Origin: Novosphingobium taihuense
GTDB lineage: Bacteria > Pseudomonadota > Alphaproteobacteria > Sphingomonadales > Sphingomonadaceae
Direction: 5' to 3'
Assembly: GCF_007830315.1 (NCBI RefSeq)
Contig: NZ_VLKJ01000005.1
Coordinates: 186,001-250,000 of the forward strand
DNA: 64,000 bases
The notes under the pieces are model-generated. The model saw only the letters and a list, made by a program, of their open reading frames with translations. It did not search any database and was not told the DNA's origin. Both the position numbers and the translations under genes were made by a program. Positions 42,808 through 50,955 of this stretch are shown piece by piece (the first letter of the stretch is position 1; every line of letters begins with the position of its first letter).

Positions 42808-44364
42808 CGCACCCGGATTCATCAAACCCTTGGGGTCCAATTCGCGCTTCACCGCGCCAAGCAAGCTTCTTGCCCGCTCCGACAGGCGCGACTGGTAGGG
42901 ATATGCGCGCCCGATCTGGAAATGGCCTGCGCCAAAATGCTGGAACAGGGCAACGATCGCTTCCTTGAGATCGTCGGCATAGGCCTTGGCTTCCGGGTTG
43001 GCGGGAAAGTCCTTGAGCCCCTTGATGTAATCGGAATCCAGCGTGGTCAGGTGATAGCTCGTCCGCGCATCGGGCCAGTAGAGCGCGATTTCGTAAAGGA
43101 AGCCCGAAGGCCCGACGGGCGAGAACATCGTGCCGGTCCACACGCCCAGCCGCTCCATGTCGGCCTTGCGCTCTGCCAGAAGCGCCTGGAACGCATCGTT
43201 GAACGGCACCGCCCGGTCATGCGCCAGGACGCCGTGGATCGGCACCCAGCGCTCGCCACCGGGGCCGAGGATGTTGAACAGCGGCGCGAACGGGACCGAT
43301 CGCACGAACGTCGGCACGGTATTGGCAATCTCGCGACCGTGCTGGCTCACCACGCGGCGCAGTTGCCTGGCCTTGTGCGCGGCGTCTTCGGCATCGAAGC
43401 CTTCGACAATGAAGTGGCACATGTATTGCCCGGCGCGCATCGGGTTTTCGCCGGCAATCGCCATCTTCACCAGCGTGGCGAGGCCTTTCAGCTTGTTCGG
43501 CGCCTTCTGCATCACCTGCAGCGCGATCTTCAGCCGCGCGCCCACGCCTTCCTGCCGCGCGATCTGCCCCTGCGACAGGGCAAGATCCAGGCCGAAGTGG
43601 CTGTCGTCCAGCTTCGCGATCTGCGCCAAACGCACGCCCGCATGGTAATCGGCAAAGCTGTCGAATGCAAAAGAGACCGCCTCGGCATCCTTCAGCACCG
43701 GCAACAACGGCATGCGAATGCGCGCCTTGATCCCGAACACGCCGCAATCGCCGGTGAACAGGCCGGTCAGGTCCGGCCCGTACCAGCGCATGGCGTCGCA
43801 GGCATTGGTCGTCAGCAGGCTGCCATCGGCCAGCACCACGTCAAACCCGATCACCGATTGCGCGGAAATGCCGTGCGCGGTGCTGCCGTGGCTGAGGGTA
43901 TTCTGGCTCATCGATCCGCCAACAGTGGCGACAAGGCCGGAGAACGGCCCCCAGAATGGCGTGCGGAGCCCCTTGGCATCCAGCGCATTCTTGAGATTGG
44001 CCCAGGTTACACCTGCTCCCACGGAAACGACGGCGTTGGCCTCGTCGATCGCGATGTCGTCAAGCGCGCCCGCATCGATCAGCACGTGCCCGCCTTCGGG
44101 CCGGATGTAACCATCGGTGTAGGATGCGCCGCCGCCGCGCGGGACCATGGCCACGCCCGCTGCGCTGCACAGCCGCACCGCTTCCTGCATGGCCTCGACC
44201 GTGGCTGGCCGCACCGCCGCCAGCGGCAAACCGCCGGTCCGGTAAACATCGTTGGCGAAATAGCGCAGCCGATCCGTTCCGGTCTCCACCGCATCGGCGC
44301 CCAGTGCCTGCCTCAGGGAGTCGAGAAGATCGGTCATTGCCATTGCGCCCCACGTCAAATTCAT
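42796..44364 (-). CDS. FAD-binding oxidase/dehydrogenase (GlcD / VAO family), second copy
   Basis: A 522-residue paralogue of the flavoprotein at 14923. Shared marks are VPRGGGASYTDGY near residue 88, ATVGGSMSQNTLSHG near 148, CGVFGIKARIRMPLLP near 215, the segment GERWVPIHGVLAHD (WVPVHGFLPN in the other copy) and the C-terminal LDPKGLMNPGALGL. It probably oxidises a related substrate in the cytoplasm. ATG 44364 has GAGAG five bases upstream; starts at 44343 or 44337 are nearly as good and align better with the paralogue. It diverges from the AllA-like gene across a 19-bp dyad and converges with the MFS gene. Confidence 0.9.
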   Translation of the reverse strand: MNLTWGAMAMTDLLDSLRQALGADAVETGTDRLRYFANDVYRTGGLPLAAVRPATVEAMQEAVRLCSAAGVAMVPRGGGASYTDGYIRPEGGHVLIDAGALDDIAIDEANAVVSVGAGVTWANLKNALDAKGLRTPFWGPFSGLVATVGGSMSQNTLSHGSTAHGISAQSVIGFDVVLADGSLLTTNACDAMRWYGPDLTGLFTGDCGVFGIKARIRMPLLPVLKDAEAVSFAFDSFADYHAGVRLAQIAKLDDSHFGLDLALSQGQIARQEGVGARLKIALQVMQKAPNKLKGLATLVKMAIAGENPMRAGQYMCHFIVEGFDAEDAAHKARQLRRVVSQHGREIANTVPTFVRSVPFAPLFNILGPGGERWVPIHGVLAHDRAVPFNDAFQALLAERKADMERLGVWTGTMFSPVGPSGFLYEIALYWPDARTSYHLTTLDSDYIKGLKDFPANPEAKAYADDLKEAIVALFQHFGAGHFQIGRAYPYQSRLSERARSLLGAVKRELDPKGLMNPGALGL

Positions 44365-44413
44365 CGCCGCTCTCTTGCCACGCCCTGCTCTGCGGCGAAA
44401 CCGGCGGCGCGGT

Positions 44414-44432
44414 CTATCCGGCCTGCGGACAG
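44414..44432. promoter_or_regulatory. 19-bp dyad CTATCCG-N5-CGGACAG
   Basis: A copy with two perfect consensus arms, 50 bases from the FAD oxidase start (44364, minus) and 38 bases from the AllA-like start (44470, plus), again in a divergent promoter. Confidence 0.65.
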
Positions 44433-44469
44433 ACGCATCGCGGCATGTGGGGATCGGAAAGGCTCAAGC

Positions 44470-45084
44470 ATGATCCCCGGCAATCCCACCGGCCGGAATC
44501 ACATGCAAACTGCACCACAAATCATGGAGTTGACCATCGAGGAGGCGACGCCCGAGGCGCTAGCGCCCTTCGGGCAGGTCATCGGCCGCGTGGGCGGCGT
44601 AGAGCCGGTCTCGGTCGATTTCTACAAGGGCGCCGTGAAGATGAGCTACCCGGCGCGCTTTTCGTGCGATCACCCGGTCGAGATCACGGTTGCCCACATG
44701 GACCGCCGCCCCGGCGAGGTGCGCTACATGGAGCGGCACTTCCAGCACACCCAGGCCTTCCTGCCACTGGCAGGCAAGCCGTTCATCGCGGTGATGGCAC
44801 CGCCTTGCGATAACGCTCTGCCAGATCTTTCGCAGGTCCGCGCCTTCCGCTTCGATGGCAGCGCCGGGTTCGTCATGCACCTTGGCACCTGGCACGAATT
44901 TCCCTTTGCGATCGAGGACGGCACCGACCTTGTCGTGCTCCTCTCCAGTCAGACCGGCTATGACCTCAAGGCCAAGGACGCCCTGACCGAAGAGGCCCAT
45001 GGGCCTGACCTCGACAAGAAGGACATCGTTGCCCGCACCGGCCACGTCTTCCGCTTCCATCTTCCGGAGCAATGTGATGCCTGA
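44470..45084 (+). CDS. Ureidoglycolate lyase (AllA)-like cupin protein
   Basis: A 204-residue protein of the AllA family. LTIEEATPEALAPFGQVIG near residue 20 is the family opening, and RHFQHTQAFLPLAGKPFIAVMAPP, MHLGTWHEFPFAIED follow. AllA splits ureidoglycolate to glyoxylate and urea. No other allantoate genes are near, and the operon continues with the helical protein, methyltransferase and DUF1838, so another hydroxy/amino acid derivative is more likely. GGAAAGG precedes ATG 44470; internal ATGs at 44503 and 44524 lack a ribosome site. The stop overlaps the next start by eight bases. Confidence 0.82.
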   Translation: MIPGNPTGRNHMQTAPQIMELTIEEATPEALAPFGQVIGRVGGVEPVSVDFYKGAVKMSYPARFSCDHPVEITVAHMDRRPGEVRYMERHFQHTQAFLPLAGKPFIAVMAPPCDNALPDLSQVRAFRFDGSAGFVMHLGTWHEFPFAIEDGTDLVVLLSSQTGYDLKAKDALTEEAHGPDLDKKDIVARTGHVFRFHLPEQCDA

Positions 45085-45433
45085 ACGCATGAACCTTGAC
45101 CGCAAGGTCTTTCCCAAGGGCAGCCAGCCCGTCGTCTTCGGCGATCAGACGACCGATGCACTCGCCGGGATGGTCCTCGCCCTGCTGGGCGAAGTCGTCG
45201 TGCTGAAGGACCGGCTTGATGCCAATGAACGGCTGCTCAAGGCAGCGGGGCTGCACGGCCCGGCTGATGTCGATGTCTTCAACCCCGATGCCGAAGTGCG
45301 TGCCCATCGCGGGGCATATCGGCAGGCCATCTACGACCGAGTGCTGGGCGTGGCGCGTGACCGCCTCCTGCCCGAAGCGCTGGCGGAACAGCAGGCTTAC
45401 GAGGGCGAAGTCGCCCGCGTCGCCGCAGACTGA
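45077..45433 (+). CDS. Small helical protein paired with methyltransferase (unknown family)
   Basis: A 118-residue paralogue of the protein at 38699. TTDALAGMVLALLGEVVVLKDRLDANERL forms a long amphipathic helix, likely a coiled coil; the C-terminal half is helical and charged (RQAIYDRVLGVARDRLLPEALAEQQAYEGE). GGAG precedes ATG 45077. It overlaps the AllA-like gene by eight bases and lies 19 bases before the methyltransferase. Conservation of the pair in both modules is the main evidence for a joint function. Confidence 0.78.
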   Translation: MPERMNLDRKVFPKGSQPVVFGDQTTDALAGMVLALLGEVVVLKDRLDANERLLKAAGLHGPADVDVFNPDAEVRAHRGAYRQAIYDRVLGVARDRLLPEALAEQQAYEGEVARVAAD

Positions 45434-45452
45434 AGTCAAGGAGCAGGTCCCC

Positions 45453-46637
45453 ATGTCCGAGATGAACCACCAGCACTTCGGCCACGCGGTCATGCCGCAG
45501 GCCACCCACGATGAACAGGCGATGGAAGACCACTTCCTCAGCATGCGGATGTGGACCAACCGCAACCTCGATCCGCTCGACCGTCGCCTGCTCGATGAAG
45601 TGATCGTGCCGCAGGTTACCGCAAAGACCGGCACGGCACCGAAGTCCAGCGCGCAGGTGCGCCAGGCGCTGGAAGCGCACCCGCTGCACCAGCTCTGGCT
45701 GACGCTCTCGCTGTTCTATCAGGATCGCATCTGGCAGGTGCTTGATGGCGCGATCGACCGGCAGTTCGATGAACTGGCGGCCAAGGTCGATGAACAGGTC
45801 GCCGCGCCCAAAGGCTCGCTGCGCCTGAACCCGGATATCGAGATCCCGCGCTACATCTCGGCCATTGACCACCACCGGATGCCGGGTAGCTACACTGTCG
45901 ATACGGCAGACAAGGACTTTCGCGCAGGGGCGCTCTACGATCGCTTCGCCTCGACATACCTGCGCAATCTCAACGGCGGCTGGAAGAATGACGGGCGCGG
46001 TCACACGCTGGCCAGCCACGTCCATGATTTCTACCCAGACCTTGAAGTGAGGCGCATTCTCGATCTCGGCTGCTCGGTCGGCCATTCCACCGTCGCCATT
46101 GCCCAAGCCTTCCCGAACGCGGAAATTCACGCGATCGACGTCGGCGCGCCGATGCTGCGCTATGGCCATGCCCGCGCCGAGGCGATGGGCGTTGCCATTC
46201 ATTTCAGCCAGCAGAACGCCGAATCCACCGACTTTGCCGATGGCTCGTTCGATCTCGTCACGTCCTCGGCCCTGATGCACGAAACCTCGGCCAAGGGGAT
46301 GCGCGCGATCATGAAGGAGTGTTTCCGTCTGCTCCGACCCGGCGGGGTGATGTGCCATGTCGACGTACCGCCCCGGCACGAACATCTTTCGCTGTGGGAC
46401 CAGATGCGCTGCGATTTCGAAAGCCACTACAACAACGAACCGTTCATGACCTCGCTGGCGCGGACGGACTGGGTGGCCGTGGCCGAGAACGCCGGCTTCG
46501 CGCGCGAGGACGTGGAGGCGGGCTATCGCAAGGGCACTTTCTTCCTGAAGCCTGATCGGGCGGACTTTTTCACGGCAGGCGATCCCGATGGGCGCACCCT
46601 GCTCGGTTCCTGGTATGCATGTTCGGCGGTGAAGTGA
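45453..46637 (+). CDS. SAM-dependent methyltransferase with extra N-terminal domain
   Basis: A 394-residue paralogue of the protein at 39073. The N-terminal region of about 190 residues ends in PRYISAIDHHRMPGSY; the class I domain has ILDLGCSVGHSTVAIAQAFP (motif I), IHAIDVGAP (motif II) and RLLRPGGVMCHVDVPP. HETSAKGM lies before the last part. AAGGAGC precedes ATG 45453. The frame is open upstream but that is a shadow of the helical-protein gene. The order helical protein - methyltransferase - DUF1838 is the same set as at 38.7-41.5 kb, here on one strand. Confidence 0.86.
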   Translation: MSEMNHQHFGHAVMPQATHDEQAMEDHFLSMRMWTNRNLDPLDRRLLDEVIVPQVTAKTGTAPKSSAQVRQALEAHPLHQLWLTLSLFYQDRIWQVLDGAIDRQFDELAAKVDEQVAAPKGSLRLNPDIEIPRYISAIDHHRMPGSYTVDTADKDFRAGALYDRFASTYLRNLNGGWKNDGRGHTLASHVHDFYPDLEVRRILDLGCSVGHSTVAIAQAFPNAEIHAIDVGAPMLRYGHARAEAMGVAIHFSQQNAESTDFADGSFDLVTSSALMHETSAKGMRAIMKECFRLLRPGGVMCHVDVPPRHEHLSLWDQMRCDFESHYNNEPFMTSLARTDWVAVAENAGFAREDVEAGYRKGTFFLKPDRADFFTAGDPDGRTLLGSWYACSAVK

Positions 46638-46638
46638 C

Positions 46639-47646
46639 ATGTTGATCGATACGATGACGGGCATTCAGACCGGTGCAGTCACCCGCCGAGGCCTGCTGGG
46701 CGGCATGGGCGCGGGCGTTGCCCTTGCAGCAACGCCTTCGCTGGCCGCTGCTGGCAAGGGGCCGATCCGCGCGCTCGACGTGAACGATCCGCGCGAGAAC
46801 CTCTATGGCTTTGCCAAGATGTGGGGCACCATCGGCGCCAGGCCGGTGATCAGCGCCTATCAGGGCGTGCAATATGCCGTCGTCGGCAAGAAGCGCGCCA
46901 CGCCGCTGTTCGGGTTCTATGGCTTTGCCAACATCCGCAACGCGATCCAGCCTGATGGCAGCGTGAAGGTCATGGGCAAGGAATGCGGCTACTTCGTCGA
47001 TCTTGCCAGCGGCAAGATACTGGATACGTGGGATAATCCGTGGACTGGAGAGAAGGTGGAGACCTGGCCCTTCCTCAACGACAAGTTCCGCGGCACGCTT
47101 GGCCTCACCCGCAAGGTCTATGAGGTCAACGGCAGCAAGACGGTGAACAACGATGCCAAGGGTGGCAGTGATGCCGAACCTTTCCGGCTGCCTTGGCAGG
47201 CGATCGGCGACCAGTATCTGCTCGGGTGGGACTATGCTCACGAATACGTCAACCCGGTAACGCCCGAAGGCTGGCCCAAGGCCTCGTCCGGTCGCATGGT
47301 AAACCCTTCGGAACACTTTGTTTTATATACCCCGCGGGCCGAGATCGACGATCGCTCAGTCGAATCCGCCCGCTATCACGGTGGCTTCATGCGGCAGGGG
47401 CCGTGGTGGCCGTGGATGAAGATGGGGCAATCGGGCGTCGATGGCGTGCTGATGGGCCGGATGCACTCCTACAAGATTACCGGGACGCATGACGATATCC
47501 CCCGCGTGGTGCTGGACCGCGTGGTGAAGGATCGGCCTGACCTTTTGACCGACCCGACAGATGGGCCGGATGCGGGCGTGGTCGATACCTTCGGCAAATA
47601 TGCCCGTGATGTCCCTCCGGAGGTTTCCGGACATGGAAAAAAATGA
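46639..47646 (+). CDS. DUF1838 protein, Tat-exported (copy B)
   Basis: A 335-residue DUF1838 protein. The leader VTRRGLLGGMGAGVALAATP is a clear twin-arginine signal. ILDTWDNPWTGEKVETWPF near residue 135 and GPWWPWMKMGQSGVDG near 255 are the conserved motifs. It begins one base after the methyltransferase stop, so export of this protein and cytoplasmic methylation are co-expressed. A short C-terminus replaces the Pro-rich tail of copy A. Function unknown. Confidence 0.88.
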   Translation: MLIDTMTGIQTGAVTRRGLLGGMGAGVALAATPSLAAAGKGPIRALDVNDPRENLYGFAKMWGTIGARPVISAYQGVQYAVVGKKRATPLFGFYGFANIRNAIQPDGSVKVMGKECGYFVDLASGKILDTWDNPWTGEKVETWPFLNDKFRGTLGLTRKVYEVNGSKTVNNDAKGGSDAEPFRLPWQAIGDQYLLGWDYAHEYVNPVTPEGWPKASSGRMVNPSEHFVLYTPRAEIDDRSVESARYHGGFMRQGPWWPWMKMGQSGVDGVLMGRMHSYKITGTHDDIPRVVLDRVVKDRPDLLTDPTDGPDAGVVDTFGKYARDVPPEVSGHGKK

Positions 47647-47877
47647 TATTTCAATGTGTTGATTGGGTCATGCTCGCGTTTCCAACTCTTTGAGGCAGAG
47701 CGGGGGCAAAGTGGCAACTCTGGCGGAACTCTCGCAGGCAAAAGGGCAACTGCGGGCTGCAGATCGAAGATGCGCTTTGCTGGCTGTCCGCGCTTCGGAT
47801 AATCCGCCCGTTGGCATGGTCGGGCATGGCAGTGCGCCACACCCTTCCATCGACACCAGACCCAGCATGAGGACCAT
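47647..47877. other. Intergenic region between DUF1838 copies B and C
   Basis: 231 bases without a supported gene. Apart from the dyad at 47784-47802 and AGGACC before ATG 47878, I see no terminator with a T-run and no RNA gene. Copy C is therefore probably transcribed from its own dyad-controlled promoter. Confidence 0.5.
47784..47802. promoter_or_regulatory. 19-bp dyad CTGTCCG-N5-CGGATAA
   Basis: A copy with one mismatch in the last base of the right arm, 75 bases before the start of DUF1838 copy C. This is the only site in a gap between genes on the same strand rather than in a divergent one. Confidence 0.6.
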
Positions 47878-48735
47878 ATGATCGATCGCCGCAATCTCAT
47901 GACCGGCCTTTCCGTTACCGGAGCGATGATCGCCTCGGGTCTGCCTGCCATGGCCAAGGGTGCGAAGGCGGGCGGGAAGCTGGACGTGACCAGCGCCGAG
48001 GGGCGTCTGCGCGCCTTCATCATGATGCGCGGCGCGCTGGACGAGGGACTGATCACCAGCTGGGTTTCGGCGCGGTATTATGGCGTGGTGGAAGATCGGA
48101 TGGACCCGCTGTTCGCGGTCGTCTCGGCGGTATGGTCACGGTTCCGGCAAGTGGCCGACGGGTACGAGGCGGTGAGTTTCGAACTCGCCTGGTTTACGGA
48201 TCCCGTTACCGGCAAGGCCTTGGATACTTGGGACAATCCCTATATCGGAAAGAGCTGCAAGGTGCCGACCGGCGGCATGCAGCCTTCGAAAATCCGCTTC
48301 GGCAAGGATCTTTCGTTCCATATCGCGCGCGAAATTCCGGGGCTGCAGATGGAGCATGACGTGCTGCCGTTCGACGTGCGCGGCGATGATGTGTGGGTGA
48401 CCGAACGTTCGCGCACGGCGATGACTTTCCCCGGCGCGCCCAGGGCGTTCCGCTATTCGGAAAGCAACACGTTCCATGCCAAGCGACACGACCTGATCCG
48501 CCCCGGTGCCACGAGGGTGACGAGCGAGGTGAGTTTTACCAATGTCTGTTCATGGCGCCCATGGATGGAAATGGGCGACCGTCCCGGCCACCTGACCGCC
48601 ACCGGCATCGGCCGCCAGAACGCCACCCCGAATTCATTGCCTCCCGCCTTTGTCGAAGCGACCATGGCGCGGCGGCCCGAGATACTGAAGAACCCCGGCG
48701 CGATCCTGCAGCCACTGTGGGATGCCAAGCGCTGA
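47878..48735 (+). CDS. DUF1838 protein, Tat-exported (copy C)
   Basis: A 285-residue DUF1838 protein, 50-60 residues shorter than copies A and B. The leader IDRRNLMTGLSVTGAMIASG is a Tat signal. FTDPVTGKALDTWDNPYIGK near residue 110 and SWRPWMEMGDRPGHL near 225 are the shared motifs. GAGGACC lies before ATG 47878. It has no adjacent methyltransferase of its own. It converges with the TIM-barrel gene at 48787 across a hairpin. Confidence 0.88.
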   Translation: MIDRRNLMTGLSVTGAMIASGLPAMAKGAKAGGKLDVTSAEGRLRAFIMMRGALDEGLITSWVSARYYGVVEDRMDPLFAVVSAVWSRFRQVADGYEAVSFELAWFTDPVTGKALDTWDNPYIGKSCKVPTGGMQPSKIRFGKDLSFHIAREIPGLQMEHDVLPFDVRGDDVWVTERSRTAMTFPGAPRAFRYSESNTFHAKRHDLIRPGATRVTSEVSFTNVCSWRPWMEMGDRPGHLTATGIGRQNATPNSLPPAFVEATMARRPEILKNPGAILQPLWDAKR

Positions 48736-48746
48736 GCCACAGATGG

Positions 48747-48775
48747 GAAAAGGGGCTGACCGCGCGGCCAGCCCC
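48747..48775 (-). terminator. Hairpin terminator between convergent genes
   Basis: GGGGCTG (48752-48758) pairs with CAGCCCC (48769-48775). On the minus strand the stem is followed by TTTT (48748-48751), so it should end transcripts of the TIM-barrel operon and may also serve the DUF1838 gene. Confidence 0.7.
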
Positions 48776-48786
48776 CGCGTCCAGCC

Positions 48787-49710
48787 TCAATCGTAGATCG
48801 GGCGCAGTTCGTTATCGAGGTAGTACCGGGTCATCGCCATTGAGGCGAGAAGATCGGGCGAACCGTCATACTCGATCGACATCCAGCCCTTGAACCCGTG
48901 CTCCTTGAGCGCGTGGTAAAGGCCCTTGAGATCGAGGTTGCCCATGCCCGGCTCCCAGAACCAGCGCGTGCCGTCGTCGGTGATTTCCGGGTCTTGCGAA
49001 TAGCGCAGGCTGTCGGGCTGGGCGGACGATGCGGTGTCCTTCAGGTGGAACGTGCTGATCCGGTCGTGATAGTCGTTGTAGAAGGTCACCAAGTCCTCGC
49101 CCATGATCGAGATCTGGGCGGTGTCGATGCAATAATGTACCAGCTTCGGATCAGTGGATTCGATCAGTTCGCGGTGGTTGGGCAGGTTGATCGCGCAGAA
49201 GAATTCGTTGTGCAGGCCGATCTTCACGCCCTTGTCGGTGGCATAGCGGCCGATCTCGTTCATCACCTTGGCGCACTGCTGCACTTCCTCGCGGCTCAAT
49301 GGGCCGCAGCCGAAGTAGTTCTGCGTGGGGCAGGTGTTCATGTAAGTGCCGCCGAAGCGCACGATGGTGTCCACCGCCTCGCGGCCTGACTGCACGGCTT
49401 CATCGAAGTGGCCGGCATCGTGCGAGGCGTGGGCGCCATGGAACATGCCGATCACTTCGACGCCGCGATCCTTGGCAAAGGCGGTGAAGTTTTCGGGCGA
49501 ACCAAACAGCGGCAGGATGTCGGCCATGTCCCACGGCGCGATCTCGATGCCGTTGAAGCCGAGCGCCGACTGGTACTTCAGGATGTTGTCCCAGTCAGAG
49601 TAGTAGGCGCTGTTGGTCTTGTCCTCGTAGTAGAAGTCGCGGAAGTTATCGATCTTCTTGAATGGGATCGACTTCCAGTGGCTCATGTTGGCGTATTGGA
49701 TGTTGGGCAT
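48787..49710 (-). CDS. Sugar phosphate isomerase/epimerase-like TIM barrel
   Basis: A 307-residue xylose-isomerase-like (AP endonuclease 2 family) protein. GFNGIEIAPWDMADIL near residue 50, GLHNEFFCAINLPNHREL near 155, HYCIDTAQISIMGEDLV near 185 and STFHLKDTASS near 210 follow the order of metal-binding strands in the family. GGAG lies nine bases before ATG 49710. It is the last gene of the minus-strand group. Relatives isomerise keto sugars, epimerise them, or cleave 3-keto-glycosides. Its paralogue is next door. Confidence 0.87.
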   Translation of the reverse strand: MPNIQYANMSHWKSIPFKKIDNFRDFYYEDKTNSAYYSDWDNILKYQSALGFNGIEIAPWDMADILPLFGSPENFTAFAKDRGVEVIGMFHGAHASHDAGHFDEAVQSGREAVDTIVRFGGTYMNTCPTQNYFGCGPLSREEVQQCAKVMNEIGRYATDKGVKIGLHNEFFCAINLPNHRELIESTDPKLVHYCIDTAQISIMGEDLVTFYNDYHDRISTFHLKDTASSAQPDSLRYSQDPEITDDGTRWFWEPGMGNLDLKGLYHALKEHGFKGWMSIEYDGSPDLLASMAMTRYYLDNELRPIYD

Positions 49711-49727
49711 TTCGGAAGGCTCCGGAA

Positions 49728-50678
49728 TCAAAGCTGGTTAAGCATGGCGCGCGTGCGCAGCAGGGCGCGGAACGGATCACGCGTCTGGCGGGCGCTGCAT
49801 GTGACGGGGCCTGAATAGCCCAGCCTATCGAGCGTTGCGGCGATCGCGGCGAAATCGACCGAGCCGGTGCCGGGATCGCGGAACACCTGCGTGGCCTGGG
49901 GCTGCGGATGCTCGGGGTTCGGCGTCTTCCAGACATCTGCGCTGTCGGCAAAGCTGGTGTCGGTAAGGTGGACGCAGCCGATCCGGGCGATGTTGGCGGT
50001 GATGAACTGGACCGGGTCGATCCCGGCGACGGTAAGGCTGGCGGTATCGACATCAAGGCCGACGCTTTCCCGCAGGCGCGCGAGCAGCGGCAGCACCCGT
50101 TCACCGCCGAACAGGCTCCAGTATTCGTTGCGCAGGACGAGCTTGACGCCAAGCTCTTCGGCCTTGGTCGCAAGGCCGCTCAACAGTTCAACCGTGCGAT
50201 CGGTGAACATGTCGATCTGCGCGTCGATATCGGGGTGATACTGCCTGATGCGCCCGTAGTAGGGCGAGGGGCTGATCGCGAAGTAGTCCGCGCCAAGGTC
50301 TGCCGCATGGGCCAGCGCTTCACCGGCGAAGTGTCCCGATGCGCCGAAGTAGAAGTGGATGTTGTCGTTGCGCATGAACAGGTTGGGATCGAAGGTCACG
50401 CCGCTGACGCGCTCGATCCCGCTCCTCGACAGCACTTCGCGGTACTGGGCGGCGCTGGTGTATTTGGTGTTGATGCAATAGCGGTTCATCGGCACGCCAC
50501 TGCGCCCGCCGAACTGCCACACCGGCTCATAGGGGATCTCGATCGAGGAGAACCCTGCCGTGGCGATCAGCGGGTAGAGTTCCTCCCAGAAGTATTTGCT
50601 TTCGAACCGGTTGCGGTTCGGCTCCTGATAGTGGCGATTGATAAGGTCGAGGCTTATCGCGAAGTCTTTGGGATTCAT
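49728..50678 (-). CDS. Sugar phosphate isomerase/epimerase-like TIM barrel, second copy
   Basis: A 316-residue protein of the same family as its downstream neighbour. FSSIEIPYEPVWQFGG near residue 40, VLRNEYWSLFGGERVL near 165, VGLDVDTASLTVAGIDPVQF near 190 and IGCVHLTDTSFAD near 215 mark the metal-binding strands. Two such barrels side by side suggest a heteromeric enzyme or two sequential steps on a sugar-like ring. The 278-base gap upstream means it may have a promoter separate from the MFS gene. Confidence 0.87.
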   Translation of the reverse strand: MNPKDFAISLDLINRHYQEPNRNRFESKYFWEELYPLIATAGFSSIEIPYEPVWQFGGRSGVPMNRYCINTKYTSAAQYREVLSRSGIERVSGVTFDPNLFMRNDNIHFYFGASGHFAGEALAHAADLGADYFAISPSPYYGRIRQYHPDIDAQIDMFTDRTVELLSGLATKAEELGVKLVLRNEYWSLFGGERVLPLLARLRESVGLDVDTASLTVAGIDPVQFITANIARIGCVHLTDTSFADSADVWKTPNPEHPQPQATQVFRDPGTGSVDFAAIAATLDRLGYSGPVTCSARQTRDPFRALLRTRAMLNQL

Positions 50679-50955
50679 GGGTCAACCTTCTGGCGTGCTT
50701 CTGGCGTTCCTGGGCCGCAGTCGCGGCAGCGGCGTTCGTGCAGAAACGGGAAGCGGGGGGCCGAGGGCGAGGCGCAGCCGTCCATGCCAGCAAATACGCT
50801 GACGCATGATGCCATCAAAGATGCTGACCTTGACGCCGCAGACACAGGATCCGTTTCCCATTCCACGGCCCCGACGCGCACGCGCGCTCGTTTGCCTGGC
50901 GAAGTTCGTCTTCGCTACTTTATGGAATCATCATTCGCATATTGGCGCGGGGAGA

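Noticed and set aside
42922-44469. Plus-strand extension upstream of the AllA-like gene
   Set aside because: Shadow of the minus-strand FAD oxidase. The AllA homology and a ribosome site fix the start at 44470.
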